From an uncultured Gemmatimonadota bacterium (GTDB taxonomy: Bacteria; Gemmatimonadota; Gemmatimonadetes; Gemmatimonadales; Gemmatimonadaceae), in assembly GCA_946887155.1 (NCBI GenBank), contig CAMPKM010000213.1, positions 1 through 5,736 of the forward strand: 5,736 nucleotides of DNA, written 5' to 3'. Shown one piece after another: positions 1-5,736 of this stretch. The notes beneath the pieces were generated by a model. That model searched no databases. It saw only the letters and a list, made by a program, of their open reading frames with translations, and was not told where the DNA came from. A program made the position numbers and the translations under genes. The first letter of the stretch is position 1; each line of letters begins with the position of its first letter.

Positions 1-21
1 GGTCTGTCCCCTCCCTTCCCG

Positions 22-2496
22 TCAGTCCCCTCGCAGCGATGTCATCGGGTCCACGCGCGCTGCTCGCCGTGCCGGCAACCAGCACGCCAGTAGCGCGACC
101 GCGAGCAATGATCCTCCGGCCACGCCAAAGGAAAGCGGGTCAACGGCCGATACGCCATAGAGGACCTGCGACAGGAGTCGCGAGGCCGCCAGCGCCACGA
201 GGCCGCCGATGCAACAGCCGGCACCGACCAGTACCATGCCATGACGGAGGACCCCGACCTGCACGCCGGCCGGCGAAGCGCCTAACGCCAATCGCACTGC
301 GAACTCCGGGATCCGGTCCGACACCGTGTGCGCCAGGATCGCGAACAGGCCGATCCCGGCCAGGAACAGCGCCGCCAACCCGAACGCCAGCGACAGGAAC
401 ATCGCGAAGTTGGTGCCGCGATATTCGAGGGCCAGTTCATCGGTCATGGCGCTCGCCCAGTGCACCGCCGACAATGGCGCGACCTCGGCAAGGACCCGCG
501 TCAACGGCGCCACCTGCGCCACCGGATCGCCGGTCACTCTGGCGGCGATCGATATGACGCCGGCCGCGGCCGGCACCTGGTCCACGGCATAATACGCGTC
601 GATCCCCACCCCACGCGGGTCTGCCGGGTCGCCCCAGCGGATCAGACGCCCGGTTCCCTGCTCACCGAAGCCGTCCCACGCCACGTTGCGCGCCACGCCC
701 ACCACCTGCGCCGTCATGGGAAAGCGTGCATCCGGCTCGGTGAGGCGCAGCTCGCTGCCTAACGCCCGCTCCGCACCGCCCAACCGGTCGGCCAGCGCCT
801 CGCTGATGACGACGACCGGCGCCGACGCGCTGTCGTCCCGCGGTTCGATACCGCGCCCGGCCACGACACGGATGCCCAGCGTCTCGAACAGTCCCTGGTC
901 GACGGCATGGGCACCCAGCCTCGGCAACCGTTCCGGCGGGATGTCGCCTAACGCCGTATGCGTGAACGTGGGACGTTCGCTGTCCCACGGCGGCAGCGTC
1001 AGCCACGCCAGCCCCACCGATGTGACGCCCGGTTGCCGCTGGATGGCTTCCACGAGCCGCGCCCGGAACGCAAACGGGCTACCCGCGCGATCCGCCGGAC
1101 TCGCGGTCACGGCCAGGCGGGTGATGTCGGTCCCGAAGCCCAGCGGAATCTGGTGCAATGCCTGGTACGACCGACCCAGCAGCGCCGCCACCATCACCAG
1201 CGCGGTCGTCAGTGCCACCTGCGCCGTGACGAGGATTCGGCTCGTCCGGCCACGGGCACGACCACCCAACTGGCCGCGTGACCCGTCACGCAACACCACA
1301 CCCGGCGCCGCCCGGCGCGCCTCCAGCGCCGGAAGCAGTCCCGCACCAATCGCCGCAAGCCCGCAGATCGCGGCCACCACCGCAATCAGTACGCCGCTCA
1401 ATTCGGGACGCAGGTACTGCGGGAGCGCGATCGGCGCGATGGCCATGAAGCCCTTCAGCAGCGGCCCCGAGGCCAGCGCGCCGATGACCCCGCCGATGAC
1501 CGAGGCCAATGCGGCTTCAGCAAATGGCACCGTCGCCACGCGCCGGCCGTCTGCGCCTAACGCCACCCGGAGCGCGAACTCGCGCCGGCGGTCGAGGGTG
1601 CGGGCCAGCGCCAGTCCCGACACGTTCACGACCGCAATGACGAGCAGGACCAGCGCTGCCGCCAGCAGGAGGACCCCGCTGCCGCGCACGCCCGATCGCC
1701 AGTTCTCGGCGAACGGCTCGGCGCGAAATGACAGGTCCCGGTACACCGCGCCGTGGGCTTCGCCGAGTGACGCAGTCAGCCGATCGAGTTGCTGCTGCGC
1801 CTGCGCGATGGTGGCGTCAGGCGCGAGACGACCGATCACCCAGCTCTGTCGCACCATGCGCTCCGTCGACATGCGTGCCGGCAGGTACTGGCTGATCGGG
1901 ATCCAGAACTCGACGATATCGTTCTCGATGCTGCCATCGAACCGGTCCTCCATTACGCCCACGATCTCGAACGTCGCCACCTCCGTGCGCAACGTCCGGC
2001 CGATGATCGCCGGATCGCCTCCATAGTGGCGTCGCCACGTTGCAGCACTGATCACGGCAACTCGTGAGGCGCCTGGCTGGTGGTCGGCGGAGGCGAACGT
2101 CCGGCCCTGACCGGCGCGCACTCCAAGCATCTCGAAGTAATCGGGAGTGACGGCTTCGCCTCGCAGTCGCTCGGCGCCGAGATCGAAGAGTGCGACGAAT
2201 CGCGAGCGTGCCGTCCCGGCAAAACCATCGAACGCGCTGATGTTGTTGGAGATGTCGGCGATGTCGGGAATCGAGATATCCAGCCGCGGGTCCTGCATGC
2301 TTGCCAGCCAGACGCGGACCAGCCGCTCTCCCTTCGGAAACGGCAGCGGGCGAAGGGTGACCGTCCAGGCCAGACTGAGCGCCGTTGCACTCGCGGCCAC
2401 ACCCATCGCGATGCAGACAACGGTGAGAATCGTGGATCGTTTGTTTCGCGCCAGGCTGCGGCCGGCGGCGACGACGATATCGACCAGGGCGGGCAT
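22..2496 (-). CDS. ADOP-type duplicated orphan ABC transporter permease (MacB/FtsX superfamily)
   Basis: Inner-membrane permease of the MacB/FtsX superfamily, in the duplicated form known as acidobacterial duplicated orphan permease. Such proteins probably move or extract envelope substrates or act as mechanotransmission proteins; the substrate is unknown. The 824 residues match the usual length of about 800. The protein has two similar halves. Half one has a membrane segment near 22-45, a periplasmic MacB-like domain to about 265, then three helices near 273-298, 325-350 and 367-392. Half two has a helix near 421-440, a second periplasmic domain to about 690, then helices near 695-722, 752-775 and 789-808. 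The duplication shows in RRREFALRVALGADG (303-317) against IPEFAVRLALGASPAG (729-744). The ending PARRAARVDPMTSLRGD is typical of the family. The N-terminal LVRVW and GDPAIIGRTLR also fit. The ATG at 2496 starts directly before the expected N-terminal helix; no Shine-Dalgarno precedes it. No ATP-binding subunit lies in the window. Confidence 0.93.
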   Translation of the reverse strand: MPALVDIVVAAGRSLARNKRSTILTVVCIAMGVAASATALSLAWTVTLRPLPFPKGERLVRVWLASMQDPRLDISIPDIADISNNISAFDGFAGTARSRFVALFDLGAERLRGEAVTPDYFEMLGVRAGQGRTFASADHQPGASRVAVISAATWRRHYGGDPAIIGRTLRTEVATFEIVGVMEDRFDGSIENDIVEFWIPISQYLPARMSTERMVRQSWVIGRLAPDATIAQAQQQLDRLTASLGEAHGAVYRDLSFRAEPFAENWRSGVRGSGVLLLAAALVLLVIAVVNVSGLALARTLDRRREFALRVALGADGRRVATVPFAEAALASVIGGVIGALASGPLLKGFMAIAPIALPQYLRPELSGVLIAVVAAICGLAAIGAGLLPALEARRAAPGVVLRDGSRGQLGGRARGRTSRILVTAQVALTTALVMVAALLGRSYQALHQIPLGFGTDITRLAVTASPADRAGSPFAFRARLVEAIQRQPGVTSVGLAWLTLPPWDSERPTFTHTALGDIPPERLPRLGAHAVDQGLFETLGIRVVAGRGIEPRDDSASAPVVVISEALADRLGGAERALGSELRLTEPDARFPMTAQVVGVARNVAWDGFGEQGTGRLIRWGDPADPRGVGIDAYYAVDQVPAAAGVISIAARVTGDPVAQVAPLTRVLAEVAPLSAVHWASAMTDELALEYRGTNFAMFLSLAFGLAALFLAGIGLFAILAHTVSDRIPEFAVRLALGASPAGVQVGVLRHGMVLVGAGCCIGGLVALAASRLLSQVLYGVSAVDPLSFGVAGGSLLAVALLACWLPARRAARVDPMTSLRGD

Positions 2497-2754
2497 CAGG
2501 AGAACGTCCGGATTTGGGTGCTGAATCCTCGCAGATCAGCTCGAAGGCCGCGCCTGCATTCTGGTGGGCCGTGACGGGTTGCTGCTCAGCCGCGATGGCG
2601 ATCCATCAAGCGATGGCCGAAAGTGCGGTGGCCGCGTGAGTGCGGCCGGACCAGTCAGCAGCAAGAACAGCGCGGGGCCTTGTCCGGGAGAATCGCCTCT
2701 CGTGCAGCAGGCTGTTGGTTTCTTGGTTTTTGAGCGGACGAGCCGTAGGGCAAT
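2497..2754. other. Intergenic region with no recognised feature
   Basis: This is the permease-side part of the 452-base gap between the divergent permease and DUF305 genes. It must contain the permease promoter, but I see no convincing -35/-10 pair on the minus strand and no Shine-Dalgarno before the permease ATG. A short T-rich patch near 2711-2730 contains two close copies of TTGGTTT or TTGGTTTT, but I could not tie it to a known element. An open frame at 2564-2818 has no family resemblance, runs into the inverted repeat and is probably fortuitous. Confidence 0.6.
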
Positions 2755-2798
2755 AAAGCCTGGGTCGCAGGTACCGCGAAAACGACGGATTGCGCGAA
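2755..2798 (+). repeat. Left arm of a 44-base imperfect inverted repeat
   Basis: This segment matches the reverse complement of 2842-2885 at 35 of 44 positions without gaps, counted by eye. Exact shared stretches include GGGTCGC and the 10-mer CCGCGAAAAC (2774-2783). The arms are separated by 43 bases. Such an arrangement resembles paired REP-type repeats or a decayed palindromic element. The exact 9-mer TTGCGCGAA at 2790-2798 recurs at 5667-5675 downstream of the operon, so the arm probably belongs to a dispersed repeat family. No protein function is implied. Confidence 0.75.
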
Positions 2799-2841
2799 AA
2801 AACCCGGGTCGACGTTGAAGGTGGTACTCCTCCCAGAACTA

Positions 2842-2885
2842 TTCGCGAAACTCGTGGTTTTCGCGGGATCCGCGACCCTGGTTTT
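2842..2885 (-). repeat. Right arm of the 44-base imperfect inverted repeat
   Basis: This is the partner of 2755-2798 on the opposite strand (35 of 44 matching). It lies 63 bases upstream of the DUF305 start codon, so depending on the transcription start it could be upstream DNA or part of a long leader RNA. Paired arms would give a long, imperfect stem with a 43-base loop. No T-run follows the arm in a way that would make a typical terminator for either strand. Confidence 0.75.
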
Positions 2886-2913
2886 AAATGTCGGCGAGCT
2901 CGGCCGTCTGAGG

Positions 2914-2943
2914 TTGACCCGACGTGTGAGGGATGAGTTCTTA
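2914..2943 (+). promoter_or_regulatory. Weak promoter candidate for the DUF305-LVIVD operon
   Basis: TTGACC at 2914-2919 matches the sigma-70 -35 consensus at five of six positions. At 18 bases spacing the -10 position would be TTCTTA (2938-2943), a poor match to TATAAT. If this is the promoter, transcription would begin at about the ATG at 2949 and the mRNA would be leaderless or nearly so, which would fit the missing Shine-Dalgarno. The evidence is thin because only the -35 is good. The true promoter may lie further upstream, near the inverted repeats. Confidence 0.2.
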
Positions 2944-2948
2944 GAACG

Positions 2949-3602
2949 ATGTTGCTCTTGAACGGTTCATCACTCGCGTTGGTTCTTGTCGTCGTTGCGA
3001 GCGGTTGCGCGGGCAGTCGATCTGCCCCTGCTACGGATCGCGGGATCGGCGTGATGGGACCCGAAGGCGCCGTCGCCCGGGCCCGGGCGGACAGCGTGCG
3101 CCTTCCGTATACAAAGGCCGACATCGACTTCATGTCGGGCATGATCAGCCATCATGCCCAGGCAATCAAGATGGCGTCCTGGGCACCGACACACGGCGCC
3201 AGCCCGGCACTGGTCCGCTTTGCAGAGCGGGTGGTGGTTGGGCAGGCAGACGAGATCACGTTGATGCAGTCATGGCTGCGCGACCGGTTGCAGCCCGTGC
3301 CCGAAGCGGATCCCGCCGGAATGAAAATGAAGATGGGCGACATGGAGCACGTCATGCTCATGCCCGGCATGCTCAGCGAAGAACAGATGAAGCAGCTGGA
3401 TGCCGCGCGGGGCACTGAATTCGAGCGGCTCTTCCTGACCTTCATGATCCAGCACCATCGCGGTGCCATCGACATGGTGCGGCAACTGTTTGCGTCGACC
3501 GGCGCCGGCCAGGACGAAACCGTGTTCAAGTTCGCGAACGACGTCCAGATCGACCAGTCCGAAGAGATCCAGCGGATGCAGCTGATGCTTCTTGAACTCT
3601 GA
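2949..3602 (+). CDS. Exported DUF305 domain protein, probably a copper-binding (CopM-like) lipoprotein
   Basis: A 217-residue secreted protein of the DUF305 family, a four-helix, ferritin-like group with copper-binding members such as cyanobacterial CopM. The N-terminus is a hydrophobic signal (about 9-17) ending in ASGC, so Cys20 is a likely lipidation site. The -3 residue is Ala rather than the usual Leu, and the n-region lacks Lys or Arg, so lipidation is likely but not certain. The domain spans about 55-217. It holds two related motifs, DFMSGMISHHAQAIKMA (60-76, His68-His69) and FMIQHHRGAIDMV (165-177, His169-His170). Between them is a Met-rich bridge with Met125, 127, 129, 132, 136, 138, 141 and 147. 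These Met and His residues are the expected soft-metal ligands. The ATG is the only ATG after the in-frame TGA at 2934-2936. No Shine-Dalgarno is evident; GAGGG ends about 17 bases upstream, too far. The gene is first in a probable operon with the LVIVD lipoprotein. Metal identity is inferred. Confidence 0.92.
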   Translation: MLLLNGSSLALVLVVVASGCAGSRSAPATDRGIGVMGPEGAVARARADSVRLPYTKADIDFMSGMISHHAQAIKMASWAPTHGASPALVRFAERVVVGQADEITLMQSWLRDRLQPVPEADPAGMKMKMGDMEHVMLMPGMLSEEQMKQLDAARGTEFERLFLTFMIQHHRGAIDMVRQLFASTGAGQDETVFKFANDVQIDQSEEIQRMQLMLLEL

Positions 3603-3625
3603 CCGCCACCCAGGCCCCCACTCCA

Positions 3626-5611
3626 ATGTTGCGATCAGGACATGCGAAGACTTCCGTTACCGTGCTGGCGCTCGTCGCGTTAGGCGCCTGCGCCGGCCGG
3701 TCCGCGCCCGACACGGAACCACCCACGCCGCCACCTGATCCGCGGGTAGGGCTGCGGGCCGGGCTCACCAACGCCGGCGAGGCCATCTCCAACCTGAAGA
3801 TCGTCGCCAAGGCCGTCTCGCCGCCGGGATTCCTCGGTGTCACCAATTCCGACCTGGCGTTCACCGGCAATTACGCCATTCAGGGGAATTACAACGGGCC
3901 GGTCATCTGGGATATCACCAACCCGGCGTCGCCGGTCCTGGTCACCGCCTACACCTGCCCCGCTTCGCAGAACGACGTTTCCGTGTACCGCAACCTGATG
4001 TTCATGTCGGCGGAAGCGACCAACGGCCGCGTCGACTGCAAGCCCGGCGGTGTTCGCGACACCGTGAGCCAGGAGCGGATGCGCGGCGTGCGCATCTTCG
4101 ACATCAGCGACATCCGGAATCCCCGGCTCGTCAAGAACGTGCAGACGTGCCGCGGATCGCACACGCACACGGTCCTCGAGCACCCGGCCGACCGGGAGAA
4201 CGTCTACATCTACGTCTCGGGCTCCTCCAGCGTCAGATCGCCTAACGAACTGCCCGGTTGCAACCGGGCCGCGCCCGATGACCCGAACTCGTCCTACTGG
4301 CGCATCGAGATCATCAAGGTGCCTGTCGCCAATCCCGAGCGAGCTGAGGTGGTCAACCGGGCCAACATCTTCACGGGGTTGAAGCAGCCGGTGGCGCACG
4401 GCGCCGCCGAAGAAGACATCGAGAACGCCCGCCGGAATTTGGAGACAGCCCGGCGCACTGGCGGTTTCGTCGCGAAAAGCCCGACCAGCGGGCAGGACAT
4501 CGTGTTAGGCGCCAATTTCGTTCGCACCCAGCTCGACACCATCGTTCGTGCCCGTGGCGGCACCGGCGCACCGACCGCCGCCGACAGCGCAACGCTCCGC
4601 GCCAACCTGCAGGATATCGTGAACCGGACCATGGCGCCGACCGGGCCGGCACCGGTGCCAGGCGTTTCACCGATCGCCTCCACGCGCCAGTGCCATGACA
4701 TCACCGTCTACCCCGCGCTCGGCCTGGCCGGCGGTGCCTGCCAGGGACACGGATTCCTGCTCGACATCAAGGATCCATTGAACCCGATTCGTATCGACGC
4801 GGTCTCCGACTCGAATTTCGCGTTCTGGCACTCGGCGACATTCAACAACGACGGAACGAAGATCCTGTTCTCGGATGAATGGGGCGGAGGGTCCCAGCCG
4901 CGCTGCCGCCCTTCAGACAAGCCGGAGTGGGGTTCGGACGCGATCTTCACGATCGAAAATCGCAAGATGAAGTTCCAGAGTTACTACAAGATGCCGGCCG
5001 CGCAGACGTCATTCGAGAATTGCGTCGCGCATAACGGGTCGCTCATCCCGATCCCCGGCCGCGACGTGATGATCCAGGGCTGGTACCAGGGCGGCATTTC
5101 GGTCTTCGACTGGACCGATCCGAAGAACCCGAAAGAAATTGCTTCCTTCGACCGTGGCCCGGTCGATTCCACGCGACTGGTGTCTGGCGGTTCCTGGTCG
5201 GCGTACTGGTACAACGGCGCCATCGTCAGCTCCGAGATCGCCCGCGGCATGGACGTCGCCGAGCTGGTGCCGAGCGAGCATCTCACCCAGAACGAAATCG
5301 ACGCCGCCAGGACGGTGAAGTGGACCTACCTCAATGCCCAGGGTCAGCCGAAGATCGATTGGCCGCCGAGTTTCCCGCTGGCCAAGGCGTATGTCGACCA
5401 GCTCGAACGGTCCAAGTGCATGACGGCGGACAAGATCTCGTCTACGCGCCAGGAAATCGCGCGTGCTGAGCGAGCGACGGGCCCGCAGCGAGCAACGGTC
5501 CTGAGCCAGCTGGCGACGCGACTTGGGAGTGAAGCCGGTTCGTGCGACCAGCCGAAGGTCGTACTGCTCCGAAAGGCCCTGAACGACCTGGGGAACGTGA
5601 TCGTCCCTTGA
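3626..5611 (+). CDS. LVIVD-repeat beta-propeller lipoprotein
   Basis: A 661-residue exported lipoprotein. The signal peptide has a basic n-region (Arg3, Lys8), a hydrophobic core and a classic lipobox LGAC with Cys22, followed by a Pro-rich tether (31-38). The mature part carries LVIVD-type propeller repeats: PVIWDITNPASPVLV (92-106), GVRIFDISDIRNPRLV (154-169), GFLLDIKDPLNPIRI (376-390) and ISVFDWTDPKNPKEI (491-505). A mainly helical stretch at about 255-345 interrupts the propeller. A helical tail follows at about 585-658 and loosely resembles FIMAH-like C-terminal modules. Ten cysteines besides Cys22 (111, 138, 175, 212, 356, 372, 427, 466, 598, 640) suggest disulfides and an extracytoplasmic location. 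Histidines 179, 181, 357, 375, 402 and 469, and Asp417-Glu418, fall in strongly patterned motifs such as FWHSATF and FSDEWGGG, and could form a metal or active site. The start is 23 bases after the DUF305 stop, without a visible Shine-Dalgarno. Biochemical function is unknown for this family; the fold call is secure. Confidence 0.92.
   Translation: MLRSGHAKTSVTVLALVALGACAGRSAPDTEPPTPPPDPRVGLRAGLTNAGEAISNLKIVAKAVSPPGFLGVTNSDLAFTGNYAIQGNYNGPVIWDITNPASPVLVTAYTCPASQNDVSVYRNLMFMSAEATNGRVDCKPGGVRDTVSQERMRGVRIFDISDIRNPRLVKNVQTCRGSHTHTVLEHPADRENVYIYVSGSSSVRSPNELPGCNRAAPDDPNSSYWRIEIIKVPVANPERAEVVNRANIFTGLKQPVAHGAAEEDIENARRNLETARRTGGFVAKSPTSGQDIVLGANFVRTQLDTIVRARGGTGAPTAADSATLRANLQDIVNRTMAPTGPAPVPGVSPIASTRQCHDITVYPALGLAGGACQGHGFLLDIKDPLNPIRIDAVSDSNFAFWHSATFNNDGTKILFSDEWGGGSQPRCRPSDKPEWGSDAIFTIENRKMKFQSYYKMPAAQTSFENCVAHNGSLIPIPGRDVMIQGWYQGGISVFDWTDPKNPKEIASFDRGPVDSTRLVSGGSWSAYWYNGAIVSSEIARGMDVAELVPSEHLTQNEIDAARTVKWTYLNAQGQPKIDWPPSFPLAKAYVDQLERSKCMTADKISSTRQEIARAERATGPQRATVLSQLATRLGSEAGSCDQPKVVLLRKALNDLGNVIVP
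3679..3685 (+). other. GTTAGGC heptamer, one of seven copies in the window
   Basis: Other copies are at 4504-4510 on the plus strand and, as GCCTAAC, at 280-286, 757-763, 946-952, 1555-1561 and 4240-4246. All lie inside coding sequence. Six read in frame as TTA GGC (Leu-Gly); the copy at 4240-4246 is in the opposite orientation and reads across Pro-Asn instead. The function is unknown. It may be a genome-wide oligonucleotide bias or a protein recognition site. Confidence 0.6.
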
Positions 5612-5665
5612 ACTGCAAGTCATCGCGGGAACGGCGAAACTGCGAGTCACCGCGGATTGGGCGAA
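5611..5665 (+). repeat. Degenerate tandem repeat, two units of about 28 bases (period 27)
   Basis: Unit one (5611-5638) and unit two (5638-5665) both begin AACTGC, continue with AGTCA and CGCGG blocks and end in GGCGAA. They match at 22 of 28 positions by eye. The first unit begins on the last base of the LVIVD stop codon. Together with the sequence after it, this appears to belong to the same GCGAA-rich repeat family as the inverted repeats upstream of the operon. Confidence 0.6.
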
Positions 5666-5736
5666 TTTGCGCGAATCTGGTTCTTCCGAGGAAAATCGCG
5701 TCATCCGGAAAATGCGCGAGTCGGTCCTCCGCGAAA
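5666..5736. repeat. Continuing GCGAA-rich degenerate repeat region, cut by the window end
   Basis: The block contains TTGCGCGAA (5667-5675), identical to 2790-2798. It then has two AAAAT-C/G-GCG units, AAAATCGCGTCATCCGG and AAAATGCGCGAGTC, that echo the tandem units just upstream. It ends in CCGCGAAA, which matches part of the 10-mer at 2774-2783. No gene and no clear hairpin-plus-T-run terminator for the operon is visible. The region is incomplete at the right edge. Confidence 0.5.

Noticed and set aside
686..2026. Long plus-strand open frame (446 codons) antisense to the permease
   Set aside because: The product is a Ser/Arg/Pro/Thr-rich sequence with no domain pattern, and it lies fully opposite a clearly conserved permease gene. 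Long antisense frames are common in GC-rich DNA.
2706..2732. T-rich patch resembling the end of an insertion sequence
   Set aside because: There is no transposase fragment, no matching inverted end and no target-site duplication visible, so an IS call is unsupported.
2564..2818. Open frame of 84 codons in the intergenic region, plus strand
   Set aside because: It has no recognisable family and no ribosome binding site, its composition is like random GC-rich DNA, and its end is made of the repeat arm. Kept only as the repeat-peptide observation.
2755..2885. CRISPR-like array
   Set aside because: There are only two units, in inverted orientation and with 20 percent divergence. A CRISPR array has near-identical direct repeats with regular spacers.
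2606..3142. Minus-strand open frame of 178 codons across the repeats and into the DUF305 gene
   Set aside because: Its first part is antisense to the DUF305 signal peptide and the rest is repeat-derived basic sequence, with no domain support.
3680..4399. Minus-strand open frame of 239 codons opposite the LVIVD gene
   Set aside because: It is rich in Arg, Val, Asp and Gly, as expected for an antisense shadow of a GC-rich gene. The plus-strand protein has unmistakable LVIVD repeats and a lipobox.
5686..5736. Possible terminator hairpin after the LVIVD gene (GAGGA at 5688-5692 with TCCTC at 5725-5729)
   Set aside because: The stem is only five pairs with a 32-base loop and no T-run follows before the window ends.

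Overview
This 5,736-base window is GC-rich chromosomal DNA from a soil- or sediment-type bacterium. Family content and codon use suggest Gemmatimonadota, with Acidobacteriota or a relative as the alternative. The pointers are a duplicated orphan MacB/FtsX-type permease (the 'ADOP' type), a DUF305 protein, an LVIVD-repeat lipoprotein, and no clear Shine-Dalgarno sequence in front of any gene. This placement is inference; no marker gene is present.

Layout: (1) Bases 22-2496, minus strand, hold a complete 824-residue ADOP-type permease with its stop codon near the left edge. (2) Bases 2497-2948 are a divergent intergenic region of 452 bases. Its first part shows nothing I can name. Its second part carries a pair of 44-base imperfect inverted repeats (2755-2798 and 2842-2885, 35 of 44 positions matching), and a weak promoter candidate lies just before the next gene. 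(3) Bases 2949-3602, plus strand, encode a 217-residue exported DUF305 protein with two Met/His-rich half-motifs and a Met-rich bridge, as in copper-binding members of that family. (4) Bases 3626-5611, plus strand, only 23 bases downstream, encode a 661-residue lipoprotein with LVIVD beta-propeller repeats, a large helical insertion, a helical C-terminal tail and ten non-lipidated cysteines. (5) Bases 5612-5736 are non-coding and hold degenerate GCGAA-rich repeats related to those upstream.

Genes 3 and 4 look like a two-gene operon making two probably lipid-anchored proteins of the periplasm or outer membrane. Several conserved-looking histidines in the propeller, beside a DUF305 partner, suggest without proving a metal-related (perhaps copper) joint function. 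The permease is transcribed away from them, has no ATPase partner in view and is probably functionally separate.

The oddest small-scale signal is the heptamer GTTAGGC (or its complement), found seven times. All six TTA leucine codons I find in the three genes lie inside it, and five of the six Ala-Leu-Gly tripeptides are written GCG TTA GGC. I see no CRISPR array, tRNA, rRNA, transposase or obvious defence system.
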